From contig QRDG01000520.1 in the NCBI GenBank assembly GCA_012064385.1, forward strand, positions 675,953-739,952: a DNA stretch of 64,000 nucleotides, read 5' to 3'. This stretch comes from Puccinellia tenuiflora (taxonomy: Eukaryota; Streptophyta; Magnoliopsida; Poales; Poaceae). Position numbers and translations under genes: made by a program. The notes beneath the pieces were generated by a model. That model made no database searches, was not told the origin of the DNA, and worked only from the letters and a program-made list of their open reading frames with translations. This document shows positions 1-11,740 of this stretch, in pieces (the first letter of the stretch is position 1; each line of letters begins with the position of its first letter).

Positions 1-567
1 TCACGATCTTCTCCCCTTTGTCTTGAATCGTTGTGGTTGAAATGTCGAGGTTAGAGTCGGCGCCGGGTGGAACCGAAGCTTGCTTGTGAGGAATGCTCGT
101 CGGGTGCTCCTGTCGTCGGTTGTGTGTCGTTGAAGTTATCGTTGAATAGTCCGGCTTCATGGCGTAGGATCCGCAAATTTTTACGGTCAGGATTGGCCGG
201 CTCGAAGACTCGGGTCGTGGCCTACGTCAGCCATGACCTGCCGCCTCGGGGAGCCGTTGGTGTTCTGCCCGAGGCCTGGCGCACGTCGCCTCGGCTTCTC
301 CGGGCCGGATTTTCTGTGGCAACTGCTTGTTTGCGGGATCGTCTGCGGAAAGTGCGGCACGGTTGCCCGCCACGCGGCGTGACGAGCGGGGCGGTTCCGC
401 TCGGCTTCGGCTTTAAAGTGGAAAGAGGGGGAACGGCCGGAGTTACCGTTCCCCATTCTCGCTTCGTCTTCCTCCTTGGTTCTTGCGCACTCTAGCTCTC
501 GCCCACCTTCTCTCTCTTTCGTGCCATTCCTGCATTCGCCTCGATCACCACGGGGAACCGATCCTCA
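1..567 (+). other. Upstream region of the PF04195-like gene
   Basis: This stretch has no ORF that looks real. It is GC-rich and holds the presumed promoter and 5' UTR of the gene starting at 568. The open frames across it in several phases are what GC-rich sequence produces by chance. Confidence 0.5.
412..454 (+). promoter_or_regulatory. TATA-like box and 5' hairpin
   Basis: TTTAAAG at 412-418 lies about 150 bp before the ATG at 568 and is a plausible weak TATA element. Just downstream, GGGGAACGG (428-436) and CCGTTCCCC (446-454) form perfect 9-bp inverted arms with a 9-nt loop, so any transcript starting near 440 or earlier could fold there. The promoter role is inferred from spacing only. 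Confidence 0.35.
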
Positions 568-3537
568 ATGGCGAGTTCGGGCGCGTGGATGGGCTCCACC
601 GTGGATGACGATTACATCTGGGAGCTCCGTCGGAGGATGTTCTTGGGGACGACGGACGAGGTGGAAGCCCGCGCCCCCCCTGAAGATGAAGTTTCCCCGG
701 CGCCCAAGAAGGACGAGGTCGTCGTCTTTTCCGCGCATTTGGAGCGGGGAATGGGGCTCCTGGTGAGCTCCTTCTTCGTGGAGTTCTTGCGCTTCTACGG
801 GCTGCAACCCCATCATCTGGGGGCGAATTGCATCACCCAGCTCTCCTGCTTCGTCGTGCTGTGCGAGGCGTACTTGGGCATCTGGCCCAGCATGGAGATT
901 TTTGGTATGTTCTTCTTCCTGCGGTCTCAGACGACCGCCGGGCAGCAGCGCGACTGCGGTGGCGTCTCCATCAGCGCGAAGAATACGCCGCTGCCCAAGA
1001 TCAACCTGCCTGATTCCATCAAGAAGTGGCAAGGTACCTACTTCTACGTCCGGAATCTTACGGACGCCGACCGGATCGGCCTTCCGGCCTTCTCCAACTC
1101 GCTGCCGGCTGCGAGGTCTTGGCTCCGGAAGCCGCCTGTGGACGCGGCCCTCGAGAAGGTCTTGTTTGGCCGGCTGAAGGTGTTGGTGGCGGGCGGCCTA
1201 ACGTCCAGGGACCTGACCCTGACGTGGCTGTCGAGGCTGGTATATCCGCTACAAGCGCGCCCGCACAAGATGTGCTTCTACTCCGGCATCCGGGATCCCA
1301 GCCGGACCTGCTTGGAGCTGCCGGGCCAGAAGGGCCTCCGCAAGTGGGCTGCCCGCCTCATCACCGACAGGGTCCAGGTGGAATGGGATTTCGGGGTCGA
1401 GCCGTTCACCCGCGAGGAACGTGCCCCCGAGGTTAGTCTTTGCAATTTCGTCCGTCTTCGATTTTTTTGTCGGCTACAGCCTGATTCAGCCGGCCTGTCG
1501 CGCAGCTTTGCGACCTTCAGAAGGTCGAGGACTTCGAAGTCGTCTTCGAGCCCGACGTCAGTGGTCCCTTCACCAGGGCACTGACGAGGTTATTGGAGGA
1601 GGAGGAGTCCGTCGACGTAGAGGCGGAAGGAGACGCGGACGCCGCCGACGAAGACGAATCGGGTGGTGGCGCCCGCGCCGGCCCAGATGGCGCGGTGACA
1701 CCACCGAGTCATCCGGTGGGGGCGCCGATGTTGATGGGGATGGCGGAGATGATGACGACGCCGTCCACACCGCAATGAGCCCTGTCCCCTCCGCCAGTTC
1801 CGACTCCGATCCGGTAGCCGACCGGGGCGAGGACCTCGAGCGTGACGTCCCTCCTCGCGTCTTGCCGCCTCGCGGTAAGTCTCCCGAGCCCGGCGTCGCC
1901 GGGCAAACTGATGATGTAATGCGCGTGGTAGTGAATCTTTCCAGCGGTTCCGAGCCGGACTCTGAAGGTTCTTCTTCCGTGCCAGCCTCCAAGCCGGCGA
2001 CGTCCTCCCGCCGGACCAAGGAGTTGGAGGCGGCGGCGCGGAAGAAAGTGGTTCTTCCCCGGCGGATCCAGAGCGAGAGGCGGTCGAAGTCGGCCGCCGA
2101 TGTTGATGCGAATGTCGCGCCGCCCAAGCGGAAGGGCGCGTTCGAGAAACGGGGCGTGCTGCCCGCCAAGAAGTTGGCTCTTTCGTCGTCCCGGCCTACC
2201 ACGGCCGGCTTGATGCCCGCCGGGAAAACATCGGCGGAGGCCCGGGCGGACGAGATTGTGGCCGAAGTTAGGGCCGAGGTTGACGCCAGGATGGCGGAGA
2301 AGGCGGATGCCCCCACTGGTGGGGTCGACAATGAGGTGACTGGTCACGTTCCTGGTGGTGATTTTATTTATGACTTGGACCCAAGTGATTTGGAGAGGGA
2401 GTTTTATGCTCAAACGACGCAGGCGGTTTGGCTTTGGAGACATCTGACACTGGTATGACTGTGGAGCAGCTGCTGGCCTCGAAGGAGGGCGAGGAGAGGA
2501 CGAAGGCGGCGGCCGTGGAGAGGGTGAAGCCTCCCGCCGATGGGACCCACGCCCAGGTGGTTAATTTTTCTCCTCCTGTTGTTCTTGGTTATGACTCGGG
2601 TATCGAGGATATGGAGAAAGCTGTTTACGCGGAGCTGGCGCAGGCAGATTCAATCCGGGCGGCGATGGACGCCCATGCGGCCACGAAGCAACCAGCGGCT
2701 GCCAAGGCGGCTGAGGAAAGGGCGGGAGCGAGTGCGGATGCCCGCAAGACCGCGGAGGCCGGCGCTGGGGCTGAAGTGGTGCCGGCTGGCGCGGAGCGGC
2801 CGGTTGAAGACTCCACTATTCCGGCGAAGGGCGGCGAGGCACCCTCCGGAGGCGTGAAGCGCCCGTCCGACGCTGTGCCGTCTCCCCCACCGAAGCGCTT
2901 GAAGAGGAGGACAGCCAGGGTCCTGGGCTCATGTGACGGGTAAGCCTTCGCCTTGTGGTAGAAATCTTGCTACTTGTACTTGGTGGTGACGCTTTCTTCG
3001 GTTTGTAGGGCGCCGCTTCCAATAGTGGAGACGGCACCTGTCGCGGTGGTGGGATCGGCCTCGGTGCTTGTCATCGAGACCCTGCGGCGCAGGCGGCTGA
3101 TCCGCCTTCGGAGGCGGCGACGGCGACGGCGGACGTGGAAGTGGTCGACCCGGTGTCGGCAAGCGCCGTTCATCCCGCGGCCGACTCCAACCCTCCAGTT
3201 TCGGCCGGTGCCGCTGAGGCGTCGGTGGATTCCTTCCAAATAGTTCCCCGGCCCGGCGCCAGGGCCGGGTATCTCGCCTTCCCCACTCCTTCCTCGGCGG
3301 TGGCCGAGACGGCCAAGGACAAGGCCATTGAGGGGGCGACGGCTTCGCTCCCTGGTCCTCGCCAGTCGATCTTGGTGTCTTCTCCGCCATATTCTGGGCC
3401 GGTGCCGGCTCGGCCCGACGCCTCGGGGAGGATTCCCCTTGCCGCGCTGGCGGAGCAGACGGCCAGGGAGAACCTGGCCAACATAATGCTGCTCTGCTCC
3501 TCCGTCGAGCAAGGTTTCGCCGAGGCGGCTAAGGAGG
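568..3537 (+). pseudogene. Transposase_28-like (PF04195-type) protein, 5' part, disrupted
   Basis: The ATG at 568 opens a 288-codon exon (568-1431). Residues about 50-120 (VVVFSAHLERGMGL, then FLRFYGLQPHHL and LCEAYLGIWP) resemble the plant 'putative gypsy type transposon' domain, whose function is unknown. An intron at 1432-1505 (GTTAGT...CGCAG) leads to an acidic, Lys/Arg-rich, low-complexity exon (about 1506-2939). A second intron is likely at about 2940-3008 (GTAAGC...TGTAG), followed by an exon to 3537. The reading frame slips at about 1660-1700 and again near 2427, where a T appears to be missing, so the copy looks decayed or contains sequence errors. The exon is cut at 3537 by element A and resumes at 15392. 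Such genes are common in grass repeat-rich DNA and are usually treated as transposon-derived. Exon limits after 1506 are approximate. Confidence 0.65.
3533..3537. repeat. Target-site duplication of A, left
   Basis: GGAGG directly precedes the TGTAATGCCC terminus and is repeated at 15387-15391. Confidence 0.93.
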
Positions 3538-6500
3538 TGTAATGCCCGGGGTTTTTCCCCAAATAAGTTTTTGCTTGTTTTTTCTTTTTTGCATCATCAT
3601 GACATCAGCATCATCGCATCGCATGTTTTTTATCACAAAAAATTATTTTTAATAAACCCTATTTTATTTTTCTAAAATTGTCGGAAAATATTTTATCGAG
3701 ACAGTCGTCTCCGTTTTTGAAAATTATTTGTCAAATTATTTTTGCCAGAAAAATAAATGCTTTGAGTGTGAGAGAGAGCAGCCCAGCTAGCTAGGCCCAA
3801 AAGCCCAGCTAAGCAAACCCTAGAGCAAACCCTAGCCAGCCCTGGTCTTTTTCTATTCCCACCCCCTACATTCTTGCAGCCCCCCCCTCCCTCCGTTTTC
3901 ATCGTTTTCGCAATTGCCCTTCCACCCCCTCAATCTGCTCCTTTTCTTCTGCAATCAGGTCCCTGAACCTTATCTTCTCCTCTCTCAACTTTTTTCTTTC
4001 TCCCTTCCTTCCTCCCGTGGACAAGCTCTTCTCCCCAACCCGTGGCTCTTCTCCCTCACCATCGCCGGCGGCTCGATCCTCTCCTCCCCGACCCCGTGGT
4101 CTTCCTCTTCCCGCACCACCCACCGCTCTCCTCCTCACCCCCCCCCCCCCTCCTCCTCCCCATGATCTCCTCCTCTTCCCCGGCGCGGCCCGACGACTTC
4201 AACCGCGACCCACACGCACCCGCCATGGTGCCACCGTTCGCCTCGGTAGGCCTCAACCTCGTCCCCTCTCCGGCCGGCGCCCTTTCTCTCCCTGCTCCCC
4301 GCGGACCACCGTTTGTCCTTCCCCGTGCACCACCCCCCCCACCCCGTCCCCGGCACGGTCGACCCCGTCCCCGCATCTGGCCGCCTGCGCCCCGTCAGCC
4401 TGCCGTGCGCGCCGCTCTGCTCCTTCCGCCGACGGCCGCGTCCCCGGCCCCTGCCTCCTCAATCTCGGCCGCCCCGTTGTCCTCCCAGCAGCTCCACCTC
4501 CCGTCGTCGTCACCTCGGGGCCGCCTCCTTCCCTGGCTGCCTCCGAGCTCAGCCACGTCGCCGCCTTCCCGGTCCAGCGCCTCCTCGCCATGGGCACCCG
4601 TAAGCCCTGCTCCTCCTGCTCCTCCCGCGACGACCCGCCTCCCGTCCCGCAGTCGTGCTTCCCTGGAGCATCCCTTGCCGTGCAGCCGTGTTGCTGCCAT
4701 CGTGTGTTGAACCCGCCAAGTTTTCTGGTGCCGTGTCCCCACTCCGTGTTGTGCCGTGCTTTTTGCTGCTGCTGCCGTGCTCTGCGCTCTCCGATGACCT
4801 GCCTGTCTCCGTGCGCCGCTGCACGTTCTGTCTCTGAGTCGAGTTCCCGGTTTTCCCGACGTTCCCGATTCCGTTCCCCGTCGGGAAGCCATCCCCGATA
4901 TTCCCGTTTTGAGTTCCCCGGTGCTTCCCCGACGTTCCCCCGTTTCCTTCCCGACGTTTTCCCATCGTGGAAGCCTTTTCCGTTCCCGTCGTGAAGACCC
5001 AACCGCCAAGTTCCCGTTTCAGATTCCATCGTGAAGCCGGCGACCCGACCGAGTGGATACGACGAGTTCTTCTTCCACGACGACCGTGCGGATACGACAA
5101 GATCTTCCCCGACCATAACCTGTCGAGTTCTCCCGATGCCGCGAACCCGTCGACCCCAAAGCCCGGAACGCCAAGATCCGCCACGACGACGATCCGAGTA
5201 CGACTACTTCCACGACGTCGACTACTTCGACTCCGGACGAACGACTACTTCGACTACGACGACTACTTCGGCTACTTCCTCTCCGAATCCGAAGTTTCCC
5301 CGAATCCAATGTGTGACCCCAACCCTAACCCTATACCATATATATCCGTATCTTATAAAATCATGCATGCTTAATCAACATCGCACCTTTATCCATTTAG
5401 TCGAATTAAATCAATTTAATTATGGGATTTGTCCGGTGCCTTTATATTATGCACCGATCCCATTTAAAATGATTTGCCATGTATTAGGAAATAAAATTGG
5501 ACAACCTTTAATTTGTCATGCATCATGTCATCAACATGCCGCTTCTTTTGCCGTAGAGTAAAATGCATATTTTCCGTTGTCCAGTGATTGTTGCTTTCTT
5601 CGGGAATAGGACGTTGAGTTGATGTGAGCAACGACAAGTTCTGCTACCATCTACCGGATTGCAGGCAAGTGATACTCCCTTGCTATCTTTGCTTGTCTTC
5701 TGTCTCTTACTCGTCCTATCTTTTGTTCCTTGCTAGCCTTATGTTGCGATGCTTGTGTCCGATCCTATATGCATGTTTCCCTTGCAGCCATGATATAGCC
5801 ACACCCCCACATCTTTTTAACTTGTTGTTTGTTTACCTTGTTAGCCTTGCGAGTCGTAGTGCATGCTTAGGTGCTTTGCTTGAGTCTGTTATCTCTTTTT
5901 ATCTAGTCTTGCTTATAACATGGTAGCTAGGCTCAACTAAAATGTTAATCTTTATTTTTCTGTTGCGATGGGAATAACTTAATAAAGATAAGGCACCGGC
6001 GGAAGGCCAATCATGGTGATTTGTTCTGCTAGTGTCGCCTAGGACCCGAGTTCTTTTCCGCTGATCCAAGACTGAGCGCACTAACCACATGTGGGAGTTC
6101 TATGGGCCTCCCCGCAATCTATTACCGGATCCTCAAACTTGTCCAGGATGCCACAAGTAGTTCGGGTGTTTCGTAGATCTTGCGGTACGTTCGTTATCGA
6201 GTGTGGAAGGAGGGGCAATCGTATGAGTGTTCCCTCCTGAAGCCGTCCACGCAACGGTTAGGCCCACCGCGAAGCTTCGGCCGGACTCTCAAGGTGGATC
6301 AGTCCTAGCTAGGTGGCTCCCTGGACTTGTTTGTATTGAAGGGAAGTATTGCGTCGAAACCTCCACCGGTACACCTCTAAGCGAGAGTTTCGATGCGTGT
6401 GGGTTCATTGGTGCATCCCTGCAGGGTTAAATCTTTTCGAAAAGCCGTGTCCGCGGTTATGGACGACTTGGTGAAATGCGCTGGCTAAAAAGATCATAGA

Positions 6501-7229
6501 CAACTTGCACCTTATGATGATAATAATTTGACTAGTAAGATAGATCACTTGAATAATAACCCATAAAACTTGTCCACAGTGTGAGTGCCCGGACTTCTTC
6601 CTCGTGGGCCGAGGATACGAGGGAGTCGTTTTAGGGCGGGTTTGTTTGGTGTGTAGTATAGCTGGATCCTCATGCGCTCTCTTACCTTGTCTCTGATAGA
6701 CGGAAGTTGTAGCGTGTCTCTATAAGTTGTTAGTGCTGCTTGCCACCTCAATCGCTAACCCTCTTTCCCCAGAATTCCAGCTTTGATATCTTGTGAGTAT
6801 TACTTGCCAGTACTGTTTATAGTACTGACCCCTTCGGGGCTGCTATTCCAATGCAGCCAACAGGTTTGAAGTCTGACGACGTTAGCTTGGGAATCCCTCC
6901 GGCTTGGCCTGGGCAGGGATATGGTGCCTTCGTTTATCTTCAGGACTCTTAGTCCAATTTGTTTCTTGTCCGTAGCCGGACGCTACTCGCTTCTGTAGTT
7001 ATTTGGATCTTTGTATTGTATATTTGCTCTTGACTCGGTGAGTCGTTGTTGTATATATATTCTTTTGTGGGTTCCATCGAGAACTGTTGTAATGTTATCA
7101 CAATTCCACCCGCATAATGTGTGTGTTGCGACGTGCACATTATGCCTGGTGGGCGTCCTTTAGGATCGTTATTATGCGGATTTGGCTGGAACGGTAAAAT
7201 CTGCATAGTACCGATCTTGGGGCGTTACA
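3538..7229 (+). repeat. Element A LTR 1 (3692 bp)
   Basis: It runs from TGTAATGCCC to GCGTTACA and is followed three bases later by the PBS. The region at about 4000-5300 is very GC-rich and open in many frames, which I regard as leader or low-complexity DNA rather than genes. A CGACTACTTC-type simple repeat lies near 5190-5280. An inverted repeat AGTACT/AGTACT lies at 6808-6827. Confidence 0.92.
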
Positions 7230-7670
7230 AAGTGGTATCAGAGCTCTGGTTTTTCGATACCCCCTCGGTCCAGTCTGCCTGTAGGATACCCTAGCTAATG
7301 GTCGTTGTTTCTAGAGTGTCCAAATTATTTTTGCTAAAAGTTATTTGAAAAGATCTCAATAGGACTCTGGTTTATTCCTTACCTCTATTCTATTCCTCCT
7401 CTTACCTTATATGTTTTAAATCTTCTCTCTTATCTATCTTCCGGCCATAGCATCTTCGTGGGTGGACGATCTCTTGCCTTTGACCTAATAGGTTCGATCT
7501 TTAGAAGAATCTCGACAGACGGTCATCGCCATCGACGTGAGCAAGAACCTCTTGTTAGTGGTGTCGAGAAGATCAACATGGAGCGAGAAGATTTGATAGA
7601 ATAACCTCCTCTTCTTCTCCCCGGCGGTAGCGTGGATCTCGGGGCGAGATCCCTTGTTAGTGGTGTCGGT
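7230..7670 (+). other. Element A internal segment 1, non-coding
   Basis: This 441-bp segment has a PBS (7233-7244), a box shared with other families (7275-7294), and a hairpin GGATCTCG/CGAGATCC (7634-7652) where other families have one just before the polypurine tract. A canonical AAGGGGGG tract is absent. No ORF of note is present. Confidence 0.85.
7233..7244 (+). promoter_or_regulatory. Primer-binding site, A internal 1
   Basis: TGGTATCAGAGC matches the 3' end of plant initiator tRNA-Met, the usual primer of plant Ty3 and Ty1 elements. Confidence 0.92.
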
Positions 7671-10600
7671 TGTAATGCCCGGGGTTTTTCCCCAAATAAG
7701 TTTTTGCTTGTTTTTCTTTTTGCATCATCATGACATCAGCATCATCGCATCGCATGTTTTTTATCGCAAAAAAATTATTTTAATAAACCCTATTTTATTT
7801 TTCTAAAATTGTCGGAAAATATTTATCGAGACAGTCGTCTCCGTTTTTGAAAATTATTTGTCAAATTATTTTTGCCAGAAAAATAAATGCTTTGAGTGTG
7901 AGAGAGAGCAGCCCAGCTAGCTAGGCCCAAAAGCCCAGCTAAGCAAACCCTAGAGCAAAACCCTAGCCAGCCCTGGTCTTTTTCTATTCCCACCCCCTAC
8001 GTTCTTGCAGCCACCCTCCTCCGTTTTCATCGTTTCGCAATTTGCCCTTCCACCCCTCAATCTGCTCCTTTTCTTCTGCAATCAGGTCCCTGAACCTTAT
8101 CTTCTCCTCTCTCACCTTTTTCTTTCTCCCTTCCTCCCGTGGACAAGCTCTCCCCAACCCGTGGCTCTTCTCCCTCACCATCGCCGGCGGCTCGATCCTC
8201 TCCTCCCCGACCCCGTGGTCTTCCTCTTCCCGCACCACCACCGCATCCTCCTCACCCCCCGCTCCTCCCCATCGATCTCCTCCTCTTCCCCGGCTCGGCC
8301 CCGACGACTTCAACCGCACCCACCCGCCATGGTGCACACCGTCGCCTCGGTCGTCCTCACCGCGTCCCTCTCCGGCCGGCGCCCCTTCTCTCCCTGCTCC
8401 CGCGCGGCCGTTTGTCCTTCCCCGTGCACCACCCCGTCCCCGGCCGGTCGACCCCGTCCCCGCATCTGGCCGCCTGCTCCCCGTCATCCTGCCGGGCGCG
8501 CCGCTCTGCTCCTCCGCCGACGGCCGCGTCCCGGCCCCTGCTCCTCAATCTTCGGCCGCCCCGTCGTCCTCCCAGCAGCTCCACCTCCCGTCGTCGTCAC
8601 CTCGGGGCCGCCTCCTTCCCTGGCTGCCTCCCGAGCTCAGCCACGTCGCCGCCTTCCCGGTCCAGCGCCTCCTCGCCATGGGCACCGTAGCCCTGCTCCT
8701 CCTGCTTCCCGCGACGACCGCCTCCGTCCCGCAGTCGTGCTTCCCTGGAGCATCCCTTGCCGTGCAGCCGTGTTGCTGCCATCGTGTGTTGAACCCGCCA
8801 AGTTTCTGGTGCGTGTCCCCACTCCCGTGTTGTGCCGTGCTTTTTGCTGCTGCTGCCGTGCTGCTGCGCTTCTCCGATGACCTGCCTGTCTCCGTGCGCC
8901 GCTGCACGTTTCTGTCTCTGAGTCGAGTTCCCGGTTTTCCCGACGTTCCCGATTCCGTTCCCCGTCGGGAAGCCATCCCCGATATTCCCGTTTTGAGTTC
9001 CCCGGTGCTTCCCGACGTTCCCCGTTTCCTTCCCGACGTTTTCCCATCGTGAAGCCTTTTCCGTTCCCGTCGTGAAGACCCAACCGCCAAGTTCCCGTTT
9101 CAGATTCCATCGTGAAGCCGGCGACCCGACCGAGTGGATACGACGAGTTCTTCTTCCACGACGACCGTGCGGATACGACAAGATCTTCCCCGACCATAAC
9201 CTGTCGAGTTCTCCGATGCCGCGAACCCCGTCGACCCCAAAGCCCGGAACGCCAAGATCCGCCACGACGACGATCCGAGTACGACTACTTCCACGACGTC
9301 GACTACTTCGACTCCGGACGAACGACTACTTCGACTACGACGACTACTTCGGCTACTTCCTCTCCGAATCCGAAGTTTCCCCGAATCCAATGTGTGACCC
9401 CAACCCTAACCCTATACCATATATATCCGTATCTTATAAAATCATGCATGCTTAATTAACATCGCCCCTTTATCCATTTAGTCGAATTAAATCAATTTAA
9501 TTATGGGATTTGTCCGGTGCCTTTATATTATGCACCGATCCCATTTAAAATGATTTGCCATGTATTAGGAAATAAAATTGGACAACCTTTAATTTGTCAT
9601 GCATCATGTCATCAACATGCCGCTTCTTTTGCCGTAGAGTAAAATGCATATTTTCCGTTGTCCAGTGATTGTTGCTTCTTCGGGAATAGGACGTTGAGTT
9701 GATGTGAGCAACGACAAGTTCTGCTACCTCTACCGGATTGCAGGCAAGTGATACTCCCTTGCTATCTTTGCTTGTCTTCTGTCTCTTACTCGTCCTATCT
9801 TTTGTTCCTTGCTAGCCTTATGTTGCGATGCTTGTGTCCGATCCTATATGCATGTTTCCCTTGCAGCCATGATATAGCCACACCCCCACATCTTTTAACT
9901 TGTTGTTTGTTTACCTTGTTAGCCTTGCGAGTCGTAGTGCATGCTTAGGTGCTTTGCTTGAGTCTGTTATCTCTTTTATCTAGTCTCGCTTATAACATGG
10001 TAGCTAGGCTCAACTAAAATGTTAATCTTTATTTTCTGTTGCGATGGGAATAACTTAATAAAGATAAGGCACCGGCGGAAGGCCAATCATGGTGATTTGT
10101 TCTGCTAGTGTCGCCTAGGACCCGAGTTCTTTTCCGCTGATCCAAGACTGAGCGCACTAACCACATGTGGGAGTTCTATGGGCCTCCCCGCAATCTATTA
10201 CCGGATCCTCAAACTTGTCCAGGATGCCACAAGTAGTTCGGGTGTTTCGTAGATCTTGCGGTACGTTCGTTTATCGAGTGTGGAAGGAGGGGCAATCGTA
10301 TGAGTGTTCCCTCCTGAAGCCGTCCACACAACGGTTAGGCCCACCGCGAAGCTTCGGCCGGACTCTCAAGGTGGATCAGTCCTAGCTAGGTGGCTCCCTG
10401 GACTTGTTTGTATTGAAGGGAAGTATTGCGTCGAAACCTCCACCGGTACACCTCTAAGCGAGAGTTTCGATGCGTGTGGGTTCATTGGTGCATCCCTGCA
10501 GGGTTAAATCTTTTCGAAAAGCCGTGTCCGCGGTTATGGACGACTTGGTGAAATGCGCTGGCTAAAAAGATCATAGACAACTTGCACCTTATGATGATAA

Positions 10601-11304
10601 TAATTTGACTAGTAAGATAGATCACTTGAATAATAACCCATAAAACTTGTCCACAGTGTGAGTGCCCGGACTTCTTCCTCGTGGGCCGAGGATACGAGGG
10701 AGTCGTTTTAGGGCGGGTTTGTTTGGTGTGTAGTATAGCTGGATCCTCATGCGCTCTCTTACCTTGTCTCTGATAGACGGAAGTTGTAGCGTGTCTCTAT
10801 AAGTTGTTAGTGCTGCTTGCCGCCTCAATCGCTAACCCTCTTTCTCCAGAATTCCAGCTTTGATATCTTGTGAGTATTACTTGCCAGTACTGTTTATAGT
10901 ACTGACCCCTTCGGGGCTGCTATTCCAATGCAGCCGACAGGTTTGAAGTCTGACGACGTTAGCTTGGGAATCCCTCCGGCTTGGCCTGGGCAGGGATATG
11001 GTGCCTTCGTTATCTTCAGGACTCTTAGTCCAATTTGTTCTTGTCCGTAGCCGGACGCTACTCGCTTCTGTAGTTATTTGGATCTTTGTATTGTATATTT
11101 GCTCTTGACTCGGTGAGTCGTTGTTGTATATATGTTCTTTTGTGGGTTCCATCGAGAACTGTTGTAATGTTATCACAATTCCACCCGCATAATGTGTGTG
11201 TTGCGACGTGCACGTTATGCCTGGTGGGCGTCCTTTAGGATCGTTATTATGCGGATTTGGCTGGAACGCTAAAATCTGCATAGTACCGATCTTGGGGCGT
11301 TACA
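7671..11304 (+). repeat. Element A LTR 2 (3634 bp), shared middle LTR
   Basis: It has the same ends as LTR 1 and internal sequence on both sides, so it serves as 3' LTR of the left unit and 5' LTR of the right unit. By eye its first ~250 bp and much of its second half follow LTR 1, while the GC-rich centre (about 8130-8700) follows LTR 3. Confidence 0.9.
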
Positions 11305-11740
11305 AAGTGGTATCAGAGCTCTGGTTTTTCGATACCCCTCGGTCCAGTCTGCCTGTAGGATACCCTAGCTAATGGTCGTTGTTTCTAGAGTGTCCAAACT
11401 ATTTTACTAAAATTATTTGAAAAGATCTCAATAGGACTCTGGTTTATTCCTTACTCTATTCTATTCCTCCTCTTACCTTATATGTTTTAAATCTTCTCTC
11501 TTATCTATCTTCCGGCCATAGCATCTTCGTGGGTGGACGATCTCTTGCCTTTGACCTAATAGGTTCGATCTTAGAAGAATCTCGACAGACGGTCATCGCC
11601 ATCGACGTGAGCAAGAACCTCTTGTTAGTGGTGTCGAGAAGATCAACATGGAGCGAGAAGATTTGATAGAATAACCTCCTCTTCTTCTCCCCTACGGTAG
11701 CGTGGATCTCGGGGCGAGATCCCTTGTTAGTGGTGTCGGT
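11305..11740 (+). other. Element A internal segment 2, non-coding
   Basis: This is a near-copy of internal segment 1 (436 bp), with PBS at 11308-11319, shared box at 11349-11368 and hairpin at 11704-11722. It has no coding capacity. Confidence 0.85.
11308..11319 (+). promoter_or_regulatory. Primer-binding site, A internal 2
   Basis: TGGTATCAGAGC, identical to the first PBS of element A. Confidence 0.92.

Noticed and set aside
4000..5400. Long open frames on both strands in the GC-rich centre of A LTRs (also 8000-9500 and 12100-13550)
   Set aside because: They overlap in up to six frames, are Pro/Arg/Ser low-complexity, and shift frame between the three LTR copies, so they are composition effects.
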